Positions 7,364 through 14,575 of a stretch of DNA of 14,939 bases are shown one piece after another. The position numbers were made by a program, and so were the translations under genes. Source of the stretch: a bacterium (GTDB lineage Bacteria > Bacteroidota > Ignavibacteria > Kapaibacteriales > UBA961); the NCBI GenBank assembly GCA_022844575.1, contig JALHLL010000002.1, positions 33,568 through 48,506 on the forward strand. Reading direction: 5' to 3'. The notes under the pieces are model-generated. The model was not told the origin of the DNA, searched no databases, and saw only the letters and a list, made by a program, of their open reading frames with translations. Each line of letters begins with the position of its first letter. Within the stretch, counting starts at the first letter, position 1.

Positions 7364-8458
7364 TTACACATTAAACCTGAAATACATAATATCGCCATCC
7401 TGCACAATGTATTCTTTACCTTCCACTTTATAGAGTCCGGCATCTTTTACAGCTTGTTCACTGCCTAGTCGATCCCAATCGGCATATTTCATTACTTCAG
7501 CACGGATAAATCCTTTTTCAAAGTCCGTATGAATAACACCTGCCGCCTGCGGAGCAGTTGCTCCTTTTTTTACCGTCCAAGCACGAGTTTCTTTTTTGCC
7601 TGCTGTAAAATAGGTTTGCAAACCTAATAGATTATACCCTTCGCGAATTACTCTATCTAAACCCGGTTCTTCCATACCCAAGTCCGCTAAAAACAGTTCG
7701 CGATCTTCGCTATCGAGCTGTGCAATCTCAGCTTCTATTTTTGCGCATATAACCACCACCAAAGCATCTTCCGTAGCAGCATGTGCCTTCACGGCTTCAA
7801 TATACTTATTACCGTTCTTTACGCCCAGTTCATCGGTATTGGCAATATACATAAGCGGTTTGTCCGTTAATAAATAACATTCCTTAATAGCCAATTCGCC
7901 ACGTTCATCACGGGCAAATAAACGTGCGGTTTTCCCACTATTCAAGTGATCACGCAGCTCGGTAAGAATATCGGTATCCTCTTTTGCTTCCTTATCATTC
8001 GCACGTACTTTCTTTTGCAAAGTATCAATACGCTTTTCCACGGTTTCCACATCTTTCAGAATCAGTTCCGTATCAATAATACCAATATCATGCAAAGGGT
8101 TCACATCGCCATGTACATGTATTACATTGTCATCACTAAAACAACGTACCACATGGGCTACGGCATCACAAGCGCGAATATTGCCCAGAAACTGATTGCC
8201 GAGACCTTCACCCTTCGAAGCACCTTTTACCAATCCGGCTATATCCACAAATTCCACCGCAGCAGGTACTTCTCTATCGGTAGCATAGCCGATTGATAAT
8301 TTTTTCAAACGCGGATCGGGAACATTCACAATTCCTACATTCGGGTCTATTGTACAAAAAGGATAATTAGATGCTTCCGCTTGATTGGAGGTGAGCGCAT
8401 TAAAAAGAGTTGATTTGCCCACATTAGGCAAACCTACTATACCACATGCTATTGCCAT
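7364..8458 (-). CDS. ychF: Redox-regulated ATPase YchF (Obg-like ATPase, OLA1 family)
   Basis: A 364-residue ribosome-associated NTPase of the universal YchF/OLA1 family, which prefers ATP over GTP despite its GTPase fold. P-loop GLPNVGKS is at residues 9-16; DIAGLVKGASKGEGLGNQFL provides G3; the YIANTDE segment sits at the position that sets nucleotide preference. The middle (about 130-200) is the helical coiled-coil domain, and the C-terminal third is the TGS domain, ending at DGDIMYFRFNV. Length matches the family (about 363). The ATG at 8458 gives the normal MAIACGIVG start. It has its own terminator downstream and a possible -7 box upstream (8498-8505). Assignment is firm. Confidence 0.98.
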   Translation of the reverse strand: MAIACGIVGLPNVGKSTLFNALTSNQAEASNYPFCTIDPNVGIVNVPDPRLKKLSIGYATDREVPAAVEFVDIAGLVKGASKGEGLGNQFLGNIRACDAVAHVVRCFSDDNVIHVHGDVNPLHDIGIIDTELILKDVETVEKRIDTLQKKVRANDKEAKEDTDILTELRDHLNSGKTARLFARDERGELAIKECYLLTDKPLMYIANTDELGVKNGNKYIEAVKAHAATEDALVVVICAKIEAEIAQLDSEDRELFLADLGMEEPGLDRVIREGYNLLGLQTYFTAGKKETRAWTVKKGATAPQAAGVIHTDFEKGFIRAEVMKYADWDRLGSEQAVKDAGLYKVEGKEYIVQDGDIMYFRFNV

Positions 8459-8497
8459 TGAATATACTTTCCGTACTTGATATAATAAAAAAGATTA

Positions 8498-8505
8498 CAA
8501 AAATA
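8498..8505 (-). promoter_or_regulatory. Possible -7 box (TATTTTTG) for ychF
   Basis: On the minus strand TATTTTTG fits the TAnnTTTG consensus, 39 bases upstream of the ychF ATG. No TTTG is present at the expected -33 distance, so support is partial. Confidence 0.3.
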
Positions 8506-8590
8506 CCGTGTTTATTAGGATTAGAGGGCTGAAAGGAAAATGTGGCGGATGATTTAAAGGTTTTATTGATGAATCTTGAACTTATCAAAA

Positions 8591-9451
8591 TCAAGAAATT
8601 GTTTCCATATTAGCTTGCAGTTGGGATACAACTGCGTTGAGTACTGCATAACAAACATCAGCAGTTTCGATACTAGGTTTCAAGTTCGTTTTCAATTGTT
8701 CGTTAGGATGAATATAGTTTCTGAAATCTCGTACAACATGACTAAAACTCTTAATATGTATATCAAGTAAGCCTATTTGACTTGCTACATCAATGAAATT
8801 TGCTAGTGTCCAATCTTGAAATGGTTTTGTCTTTCCGATACTATCTTTAGGTGCTGAAGTAGATTTGTTGAAAATCTGGGGATACTTTTGGGCTGTGGCT
8901 AACAACAATCCTTCAAGGATACTCCCAACTAGAAATATAATTGACAGTGAAGCACCTGCAATACGGCATTTCTCAACCTCTTCAAAACGTGAGTTCAAGA
9001 CTTCAAGAATATTAAGTTCCAAGTTTAAGCCATCAACAGTTATTCTCGATGAATTATCCTTTATAAATTTCTGAGTTCTATCTTCTTCAACAGGCACTGT
9101 GTTTTCATCTATTTCTTGAACAGACACAGATATCCTGTCCTTAACTATTTGGTAACCATCAAACAATAAATATTCATTAAAATCAGCGATTAGTATATCA
9201 AGCAATTTCTTTTTTTCGATATAATCAATCGGATTAAATAGCTTGATTACACAGTCTTTAATATCTCCACTATCATTCATTACACTTAACTTTTCATCTG
9301 TATACTGAGCACGTGATGGGAAACCCTGACCATAAGAATCAGAAAATCCCAAATCATTAAAAAACTTGACAAGCTCAGGACCTGAACGATACGTTGGTTC
9401 ACCGTTTATCAATTCTCTAAGTTTTTCTATAGATTTTGCGTTCAAATACAT
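8591..9451 (-). CDS. Putative abortive-infection (AbiJ-like) protein with a C-terminal HEPN-like domain
   Basis: A 286-residue soluble protein that I assign only tentatively. The N-terminal half (about 20-115) has FFNDLGFSDSYGQGFPSR and a hydrophobic ILIADFNEYL segment, resembling the small N-terminal domains of AbiJ-type phage-defence proteins. The C-terminal half (about 140-280) is helical: a GSILEGLLLATAQ helix, a WTLANFIDVASQIGLLD segment, then RDFRNYIHPNEQ. In that stretch R241 and H248 are spaced R-x6-H, consistent with the catalytic Rx4-6H motif of HEPN ribonucleases, and such proteins often kill or stall phage-infected cells. No signal peptide or membrane helix is seen. It starts 48 bases after the hicB stop on the same strand, so hicA-hicB and this gene may form one transcript. 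It could instead be a non-catalytic HEPN-type protein. Confidence 0.6.
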   Translation of the reverse strand: MYLNAKSIEKLRELINGEPTYRSGPELVKFFNDLGFSDSYGQGFPSRAQYTDEKLSVMNDSGDIKDCVIKLFNPIDYIEKKKLLDILIADFNEYLLFDGYQIVKDRISVSVQEIDENTVPVEEDRTQKFIKDNSSRITVDGLNLELNILEVLNSRFEEVEKCRIAGASLSIIFLVGSILEGLLLATAQKYPQIFNKSTSAPKDSIGKTKPFQDWTLANFIDVASQIGLLDIHIKSFSHVVRDFRNYIHPNEQLKTNLKPSIETADVCYAVLNAVVSQLQANMETIS

Positions 9452-9499
9452 TTTTCATTTACTAAATCTTACATTACAATCTGTAGTGGTATGACTAAG

Positions 9500-9895
9500 T
9501 CATATTAACAAAAAACGTGCTTCCGAGAGTTCCGTTCCTATCTGTTCGATACCTTTAAGAATGCGGCGTGTTTGGGTTTCGGATGGCTTTTTCGTTCCGC
9601 TTATATACTCATCAAGCAAAGTAGTTTTCATTCCGATTCTATGAGAAAGGGTTTCGGTATTTATAACCTGATAGAACGCAAAAAAACTCTCCAAATCATA
9701 TACAAATTCTATTTCATCAATAGAATACACAAAATTCTCTTCCTCAAAAGTCAGGTTTACGGCATCAACAATCATTGTTTTCAATTCTTCAAAGGTATCT
9801 GCACCCGTTGCAATAAATCTATTATGCACTGTGCAATGCGCTCCATACCCTTTTTTTTCTTTTAGTATCTTCATTCTTATCTTGGGCTTTTTCAT
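9500..9895 (-). CDS. hicB: HicB-like antitoxin with a C-terminal helix-turn-helix
   Basis: A 131-residue antitoxin that would bind and neutralise HicA and repress the operon. The N-terminal half (about 5-70) is the partial RNase-H-like HicB fold, with YGAHCTVHNRFIATGADTFEE standing in for the usual YxAxxPDLPGCxTqGdT segment. An XRE-type helix-turn-helix follows at about 80-115 (LSHRIGMKTTLLDEYISGTKKPS). The HTH explains the length above the minimal HicB and would let the protein act as autorepressor. Its ATG overlaps the hicA stop in ATGA, the usual translational coupling of this module, with toxin first. The HicB domain is divergent but the context makes the call good. Confidence 0.85.
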   Translation of the reverse strand: MKKPKIRMKILKEKKGYGAHCTVHNRFIATGADTFEELKTMIVDAVNLTFEEENFVYSIDEIEFVYDLESFFAFYQVINTETLSHRIGMKTTLLDEYISGTKKPSETQTRRILKGIEQIGTELSEARFLLI

Positions 9896-10089
9896 CGTTC
9901 AGTACTCCGTATATCGGCTTGTTTCAGAATTGTACTTAATGTACCTTTCGGTACTTCTTTACTTGTGTGATTCGGTACAGTTAAACTTCCTTTTTTTGTG
10001 TCATGCTTTAATATTACATGACTACCGGACTGCCTAACTTTATACCAACCATCCTTTTGGAGGATTGAAAACAACTTGCTGTATTTCAT
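9892..10089 (-). CDS. hicA: HicA-like mRNA interferase toxin
   Basis: A 65-residue toxin of the YcfA/HicA family, a double-stranded-RNA-binding-domain fold that cleaves mRNA and halts translation. The hallmark GSHVILKHD is present with the catalytic histidine at residue 24, after the typical opening KLFSILQKDGWYKVRQS; VPNHTSKEVPKGTLSTILKQADI is the conserved second half. Length is normal. It precedes hicB and overlaps it by four bases (ATGA). A TAAATTTG resembling a -7 box sits only 3 bases before the ATG, so if used the message would be nearly leaderless; the true promoter may be further upstream. Confidence 0.92.
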   Translation of the reverse strand: MKYSKLFSILQKDGWYKVRQSGSHVILKHDTKKGSLTVPNHTSKEVPKGTLSTILKQADIRSTER

Positions 10090-10228
10090 TCACAAATTTA
10101 CAGTATTCAATCAGTTTGGTAACTTCTTTCAGGTAGTATTGCCTTGTACTCTACCAATAACAATGACGTATAATATCTCTACATTATGTATGAATAATTG
10201 TAACAACATTTTTTTCATACTGTTTGGC

Positions 10229-10262
10229 TTTCCGTAGTCAAACGTGATTTTCCGTAGTTTTG
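10229..10262 (+). promoter_or_regulatory. serS promoter region with a 10-bp direct repeat
   Basis: TTTCCGTAGT occurs at 10229-10238 and again at 10249-10258, exactly 20 bases (about two helical turns) apart. The second copy runs into TAGTTTTG (10255-10262), a match to the -7 consensus TAnnTTTG, 38 bases before the serS ATG. No TTTG lies at the proper -33 spacing; the first repeat copy occupies that position. The repeats may be protein-binding sites or coincidence. Confidence 0.35.
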
Positions 10263-10299
10263 CATAAAATTTTACATTCTACACCCCAATTTAGCTACT

Positions 10300-11559
10300 A
10301 TGTTAGATATTAAATTCATACGCGAAAACCCCGATGCCGTTCGTGCAAATACCACTAATAAGCATGAGCGCGGCGATGTGGATGCCATTCTCGAACTCGA
10401 TCAGCAAAGGCGTACCCTTATCGGCGAAACGGAAACGCTCAAGAACCGCCGTAACGTTGTAACCCAAGAAATAGCTAAACTTAAAAAAAACGGAGAAGAT
10501 GCAACCGCGCTTATCGAAGAGATGCGCATTGTTTCCGATACGATAAAAGAGCATGATGATTCGCTCAGAACCATTGAGCAAAATTTGGAAGAGCAGCTTA
10601 TGCGCTTACCGAATATGCTTCATTCATCCGTACCCAATGGAGAAGATGCTTCCGGTAACGTCGAAGTACGACGTAAAGGAGAATGCGGCGAACAGGGCTT
10701 TCGTAAAAATCATGTGGAGATAGGTAAACTACTCAGCATACTCGATTTTGAACGCGGAGCTAAAGTAACGGGCAGCGGTTTCGGTTTTTATGTAGGCAAA
10801 GGCGCAACATTGGAACGCGCACTTATCAATTTTATGCTCGATCTCCATTTGGAAAAACACGGCTATTCGGAAATTTTTCCACCTTTTATGGTCAATGCCG
10901 CTTCACTACGCGGCACGGGTCAATTACCAAAAATGGAAGAAGATTTATATACCTGTGAAAAGGACGAACTGTATTTAATCCCTACGGCGGAAGTACCTAT
11001 CACAAACTTTCACCGTGATGAAATGCTTCCTGCCGAATCTCTTACAAAAAAACTTTGCGGTTATTCTGCATGCTTCCGTCGCGAGGCGGGCAGTTATGGA
11101 AAAGATACGCGCGGATTTTTGCGTGTACATGAATTTAATAAAGTGGAGTTAGTAAAATTCTCAAAACCCGAAAATTCTTATGATGAATTGGAAAGTTTGG
11201 TCGTTGATGTAGAGGATATTTTACAGGCATTACATATACCGTACAGGGTGCTTTTACTTTGTGATGGTGATACGGGCTTTGGCAGTGCAAAAACCTATGA
11301 TTTGGAAGCATGGTCACCATGTGAACAAAAATGGTTGGAAGTATCCAGCTGCTCCAATTTCGAGAATTTCCAAGCACGTCGTGCAAATATTCGCTTTAAG
11401 GGAGTCAATGGCAAACCGGAATTTGTACATACCTTAAATGGTAGCGGTTTAGCTACATCACGTTTAATGGTAGCAATTTTAGAGCATTATCAAACGGAAG
11501 ATGGGCATATTTCCGTACCGGAGGTTTTAAGACCTTATACCCGATTCGACACGATATAA
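10300..11559 (+). CDS. serS: Serine--tRNA ligase (seryl-tRNA synthetase)
   Basis: A 419-residue class II aminoacyl-tRNA synthetase that charges tRNA-Ser, and tRNA-Sec where present, with serine in the cytosol. The N-terminal MLDIKFIRENPD start and long antiparallel coiled coil (about 25-105) bind the tRNA long variable arm. The catalytic domain shows the serine-binding TAE (229-231), motif 2 FRREAGSYGKDTRGFLRVHEF (from about 259), a KTYDLEAWSP segment (331-340) and motif 3 NGSGLATSRLMVAILE (380-395). Length is close to the family norm and all key elements are intact. It is transcribed alone, with an upstream -7-like box and a strong terminator after the stop codon. Confidence 0.98.
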   Translation: MLDIKFIRENPDAVRANTTNKHERGDVDAILELDQQRRTLIGETETLKNRRNVVTQEIAKLKKNGEDATALIEEMRIVSDTIKEHDDSLRTIEQNLEEQLMRLPNMLHSSVPNGEDASGNVEVRRKGECGEQGFRKNHVEIGKLLSILDFERGAKVTGSGFGFYVGKGATLERALINFMLDLHLEKHGYSEIFPPFMVNAASLRGTGQLPKMEEDLYTCEKDELYLIPTAEVPITNFHRDEMLPAESLTKKLCGYSACFRREAGSYGKDTRGFLRVHEFNKVELVKFSKPENSYDELESLVVDVEDILQALHIPYRVLLLCDGDTGFGSAKTYDLEAWSPCEQKWLEVSSCSNFENFQARRANIRFKGVNGKPEFVHTLNGSGLATSRLMVAILEHYQTEDGHISVPEVLRPYTRFDTI

Positions 11560-11568
11560 TTTATTATG

Positions 11569-11602
11569 AAAGAAGGCGGCTTTTGGCTGCCTTCTTTATT
11601 TT
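11569..11602 (+). terminator. Intrinsic terminator of serS
   Basis: AAAGAAGGCGGC (11569-11580), loop TTTTG, GCTGCCTTCTTT (11586-11597): a 12-bp stem with one G-U pair, followed by ATTTTTC. It begins 9 bases after the serS stop codon. Confidence 0.9.
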
Positions 11603-11609
11603 TCTTGGG

Positions 11610-12386
11610 CTACAATGAATGTTCCGCAAAATATTTCATGGTTTTGCTTAAAAAAACTACGAACTCTTCATTGTATTCTCCGTTTATAAGTTTAAAGCGT
11701 TTATCATCTACATATAATTGTCCTAAACCTGCAAATTGATCCGCCTGTGTATCGGCATTATTATGTGTTCCCCAAAATTGGCGTATAATCCCGTAATATT
11801 TTGCTATTAATGTTTGTACTTGCGTATGTTCGGGATTATTATTCCTTTGTTCATAGAGTTCTTACAGGGTTAATGACATCTGCTTTTGCAATTCCTCAAA
11901 ATTTACTTTTGGCAAGCTGACTAAATAATTCTCGGATTTTTCTACTGCTTCAGTTCCATATTTTTCCATTGCTTCATGCCTGTACTCTTCAGCAATGGCT
12001 TTATCGAACCCTTTGTATAGCTCTTCATACTTCATTGGAATTTCTCCTTCTATTGTTTTTAATGTTTGGTTAATTGTTTTTAGAAGTTGCTCTATTCGAT
12101 TTTTCTTTTCCTCAAGTGCTTTATAGTGTTTCCTTAATGCCTCCATAATATCAAAATTCGGATTATCAAGTATTGATTTAATTTCCGCGAGTGGAATATC
12201 CAATTCTTTATAAAACAAAATCTGTTGCAAACGCAATAGCTCCGCCTTTCCGTAACGCCGATATCCCGCTTCGGTTCGCATGAGCGGCTTTAACAAATCC
12301 ATCTCATCATATATATGCAATGCTCTGATTGTAATGCCGGTCATTTCGGCAACTTGCCTTACGGAAAAATTTTGTTCTTCATCCAT
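11610..12386 (-). pseudogene. MerR/TipAS-family regulator gene interrupted by an in-frame TAA
   Basis: Read through, this is a full-length TipAL-like MerR regulator of 258 codons. The N-terminal MerR winged helix (about 7-75: FSVRQVAEMTGITIRALHIYD, then GYRRYGKAELLRLQQI), a coiled coil (about 85-112) and the start of the TipAS drug-binding domain are intact to residue 174. There a TAA (11864-11862) interrupts the frame. The same frame then continues for 83 more codons with clear TipAS features (HTQVQTLIAKYYGIIRQFW, LGQLYVDDKRFKLI, FLSKTMKYFAEHSL) to a TAG at 11612-11610. It is therefore a nonsense change, not a frameshift. The ATG at 12386 is preferred; a TTG at 12446 that lengthens the frame lies in the promoter's own -35 box. 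As it stands the cell would make a 174-residue protein with DNA-binding and dimerisation parts but half a ligand domain. A sequencing error is also possible. Confidence 0.85.
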
Positions 12387-12415
12387 TGTTTTTTCTTGTT
12401 TGGTGTACAAATGCG

Positions 12416-12446
12416 AAATTACACTATCACGTAGGGTAAGAGTCAA
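12416..12446 (-). promoter_or_regulatory. MerR-type promoter/operator with a 19-bp spacer
   Basis: On the minus strand TTGACT (12446-12441), a 19-base spacer, then TAATTT (12421-12416). MerR-family activators act on promoters with this over-long 19-bp spacing and a dyad in the spacer; an ACTC...GTGT-type partial dyad (6 of 11 pairs) is centred there. It lies about 30 bases before the ATG of the MerR/TipAS gene, as expected for autoregulation. Confidence 0.6.
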
Positions 12447-12458
12447 GAACTTTTTTTA

Positions 12459-12489
12459 TTGGAAAGTATCACATACTGTATGGTATGAT
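12459..12489 (+). promoter_or_regulatory. Candidate promoter of the DUF2233 gene, 19-bp spacer with palindrome
   Basis: TTGGAA (12459-12464), a 19-base spacer, then TATGAT (12484-12489), the latter preceded by TGG as in an extended -10. The spacer contains the palindrome CATACTGTATG (12472-12482), slightly off its centre. It diverges from the MerR/TipAS promoter, whose -35 box begins 13 bases away. The ATG lies 44 bases downstream of the -10. Confidence 0.42.
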
Positions 12490-12533
12490 TATGGTTGTTG
12501 AGATTTTCTATCTGATTATCGGTAAGAGAAAAT

Positions 12534-13262
12534 ATGTTTCGTATCAAAAACCTTGTTTACACTATAGGCACGGCACTTTTTTTGTGTTTTTGTCTATGTG
12601 GTTGTACCACCGACACCGATGATATTTTTATATCAAGAATAGTTGACCCCACAAAAGAAACGGTACTAATGTATTGGAAAGATGATGAAGGAAAAACAAT
12701 CAATAATCTTGATAATCTGCGCCATTACACCCAATCCAAATCGGAAGATCTCATATTTGCCATGAATGGTGGAATGTTCCAAACTGATTATTCACCCTTA
12801 GGATTATATATAGAAAACTACAAAGTCATCCATGGTATCAATACCGATTCCGGCAGGGGTAATTTTTATTTAAAGCCAAATGGTGTTTTTATGATTCTTC
12901 CTGGTAATAAGGGCGTAGTTTGCGAAACCGATTCAGTTTATTTGTATAAAGATGTTCAATATGCTACGCAATCAGGGCCTATGCTTGTTATTAACGGTAC
13001 AGTCAATCCTATTTTCAATAAAAACTCTGACAACTATTATATCAGGAATGGCGTAGGCATTTTACCGAATGGGAATATTGTTTTCTGTATATCAAAAAAA
13101 ACAATCAACCTATATAACTTTGCTCAGTACTTCAAGCAATTAGGTTGTATCAATGCCTTATATCTTGATGGTTTCGTTTCAAGAGTATATTACTCTGAAA
13201 AGAATATTATGCAAAAGGAGGGGAACTTGGGTGTTTTAATAGGAATTACGAAACCACGCTAA
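12534..13262 (+). CDS. Lipoprotein of the phosphodiester glycosidase (NAGPA/DUF2233) family
   Basis: A 242-residue probable lipoprotein. Residues 1-24 form a lipoprotein signal ending in L-C-G-C24. The mature part matches the NAGPA-like fold: FAMNGGMF (75-82), GNFYLKPNGVF (109-119), QSGPMLVINGTVNP (146-159), RNGVGILPNGNIVFCIS (171-187) and ALYLDG (208-213). Family members remove N-acetylglucosamine from phosphodiester-linked sugars, as in the lysosomal uncovering enzyme; bacterial substrates are mostly unknown, though envelope or teichoic-acid-like glycans are suspected. After LDG this copy has FVS where many relatives have a GGGS-like turn. It is divergent from the MerR/TipAS gene and convergent with the YiiX-like gene, and its promoter may answer to the former. 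No strong Shine-Dalgarno (AAGAGA). Confidence 0.85.
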   Translation: MFRIKNLVYTIGTALFLCFCLCGCTTDTDDIFISRIVDPTKETVLMYWKDDEGKTINNLDNLRHYTQSKSEDLIFAMNGGMFQTDYSPLGLYIENYKVIHGINTDSGRGNFYLKPNGVFMILPGNKGVVCETDSVYLYKDVQYATQSGPMLVINGTVNPIFNKNSDNYYIRNGVGILPNGNIVFCISKKTINLYNFAQYFKQLGCINALYLDGFVSRVYYSEKNIMQKEGNLGVLIGITKPR

Positions 13263-13307
13263 CAATCTTACCCAAATAGCAATAGGTATACTGTTTTTTT
13301 ATGACAT

Positions 13308-13341
13308 ATTATAGGTCAATCCCTCCTCCCCAGCCTATAAT
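13308..13341. terminator. Weak inverted repeat between convergent genes, possible terminator
   Basis: ATTATAGG (13308-13315) and CCTATAAT (13334-13341) form an 8-bp stem around an 18-base C-rich loop. It sits in the 135-base gap between two convergent stop codons, where a terminator is expected, but the stem is AT-rich and no clear T-run follows in either direction. Confidence 0.3.
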
Positions 13342-13397
13342 TTGGAGATAATACTCTGTGAATTTCCTGAAAACCTTACTGTAACAAACTACGCTTT

Positions 13398-14081
13398 TTA
13401 TTTTGTTACAACAGTCAATAGAAGCTCACTGTCAAAAATAGACTTAGGTGAAATTACCGTTTCATTGAGCGGTACATTATTGCCATACCGTTCTTTTATA
13501 ATCGTTTGCACTGTTTTGTCGGATAGATTAAAGTCACCCAGTTTTTCCAATTTCCCGACCTCAATACCGGCTGCACGTTTATACAATTTCCACACAAGCT
13601 CCGAACAGTATATTTTATCATCACTCCACTCAAAGGTAATATCATAGTTTTTGTCCATCATTTGATTCCCCTCTTTACGCATTCTTTCAATCACATCTTG
13701 TGTAAGTATTTGCTCCGCATTCTTTAATCGTTTTACCACATAATGCTCTTTTTCGCCCCGAGCTATCCATTCGTCAAAGGGAGTGATTTTTACGGGCTGA
13801 ATAGCTTCAAAAACAAACAATTCGCCATCGTTATTATAAATAATACCACAATGCGAATAAGGTGAGTTTGTAGCTATCTGGACTGCCTTACACTGCCTAG
13901 ACAAAGACTTCTGAAAGATTATATCGCCATCTCGAAATACTTCCGTTTCGTTTAAGGTATTCGAAATTTCTTTCGTAATAAGTTTTTTCTCCGATTTGTC
14001 ATGTAATTTACCTTGTACATATAGCCCGCCCGAAACAGCGGTGGCAATAATAATAATAAATGCAAGAAGTGTTTTTTTCAT
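13398..14081 (-). CDS. YiiX/YebB-like permuted NlpC/P60 cysteine hydrolase, exported
   Basis: A 227-residue protein (from the ATG at 14081) of the YiiX/DUF830 group, circularly permuted papain-fold enzymes thought to act on amide bonds in lipids or envelope peptides. An N-terminal hydrophobic segment (MKKTLLAFIIIIATAVSG) is a signal peptide or anchor. The core opens with FRDGDIIFQKSLS; catalytic His is H77 in YSHCGII; FVFEAI follows with its conserved Glu (E92); the nucleophile is C159 in KIYCSELVWKLY. An upstream in-frame ATG at 14117 would add 12 residues before the signal peptide, so the later ATG fits better. It is convergent with the DUF2233 lipoprotein gene. Family call is confident; the substrate is unknown. 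Confidence 0.88.
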   Translation of the reverse strand: MKKTLLAFIIIIATAVSGGLYVQGKLHDKSEKKLITKEISNTLNETEVFRDGDIIFQKSLSRQCKAVQIATNSPYSHCGIIYNNDGELFVFEAIQPVKITPFDEWIARGEKEHYVVKRLKNAEQILTQDVIERMRKEGNQMMDKNYDITFEWSDDKIYCSELVWKLYKRAAGIEVGKLEKLGDFNLSDKTVQTIIKERYGNNVPLNETVISPKSIFDSELLLTVVTK

Positions 14082-14355
14082 AATAGCTCTGTTTTTATGA
14101 TTGATTGACGTTATCATGATTACATTCCGTTTATCATCTCTCTAATATCCTGCTATTTTTCACCCTTACAAAACAATTCTCAATAATGATTAGTTCAATG
14201 GGTTACTATATATCTGAATTTCGGGATGTGCTCATACAACGGAAATTATATGGACGAGAGTGTTTTTCACTTTGTTTATTAGATTTTGGCATGAATTTAT
14301 TACCATATACGGAATAGATAAAAAATAGTGTCAGAGTTGTAAAATTTAAAGCAAT

Positions 14356-14382
14356 TCAAGAAAAAGTGTTTAATTTTCTTGA
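14356..14382. repeat. 9-bp perfect inverted repeat (hairpin)
   Basis: TCAAGAAAA (14356-14364) and TTTTCTTGA (14374-14382) flank the 9-base loop AGTGTTTAA. The right arm merges into TTGACA, which resembles a -35 box, and a perfect 10-bp palindrome TGTAATTACA follows at 14387-14396. No T-run follows on either strand, so it is not a clear terminator; it could be an operator. Confidence 0.4.
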
Positions 14383-14439
14383 CAATGTGTAATTACATAA
14401 ACAAAGATACTTTTTATGTTTAACAAGAATTAACAGATT

Positions 14440-14478
14440 CGTCCGGCGGCTCCCGTGTTAACGGCTTGCCAAAAGCGG
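14440..14478 (+). ncRNA. GC-rich structured segment, candidate leader RNA element
   Basis: About two thirds G+C in an AT-rich neighbourhood. Nested pairings are visible: CCG (14443-14445) with CGG (14476-14478), GGC (14448-14450) with GCC (14468-14470), and CCGT (14453-14456) with ACGG (14461-14464) closing a GTTA loop. This is the composition and nesting expected of a folded RNA. It matches no riboswitch class I can recall. It lies about 26 bases upstream of a strong ribosome-binding site. The strand is inferred from that ORF. Confidence 0.35.
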
Positions 14479-14515
14479 TTCATATCATAAATCCCAAATT
14501 ACAAAGGAGAGTTCG

Positions 14516-14575
14516 ATGAGCATATCCACTGATGTAAAAAAGCAAAGCGAAGCTTACGGTAGTTTACGACGATAA
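14516..14575 (+). CDS. Short ORF (19 codons) with a strong Shine-Dalgarno; possible leader peptide
   Basis: AAGGAGA (14504-14510) lies 5 bases before ATG and is the best ribosome-binding site in the window. The ORF reads MSISTDVKKQSEAYGSLRR then TAA. The peptide is hydrophilic, has no signal sequence, ends in two Arg codons (CGA CGA), and belongs to no family I know. The opening vaguely resembles starts of ribosomal protein S15, but nothing later supports that. Its last codons and stop form the left arm of a long hairpin, so translation to the end would disrupt or delay folding of that hairpin. A leader peptide is the most economical reading; a decayed gene start is the alternative. Confidence 0.4.
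   Translation: MSISTDVKKQSEAYGSLRR

Noticed and set aside
11820..11870. A frameshift in the MerR/TipAS gene
   Set aside because: The codons before and after the TAA are in the same frame, so a single stop codon explains the break.
12387..12446. A longer MerR/TipAS protein starting at the TTG at 12446
   Set aside because: That TTG is the first three bases of the TTGACT -35 box; the transcript should start downstream of it, and the ATG at 12386 begins at the normal MerR N-terminus.
14250..14282. A 10-codon ORF beginning MDESVFHF
   Set aside because: No ribosome-binding site, and such short frames are expected by chance in AT-rich DNA.
14516..14575. Decayed start of a ribosomal protein S15 gene
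   Set aside because: Only the first few residues resemble S15; no S15-like sequence is found further on in any frame.
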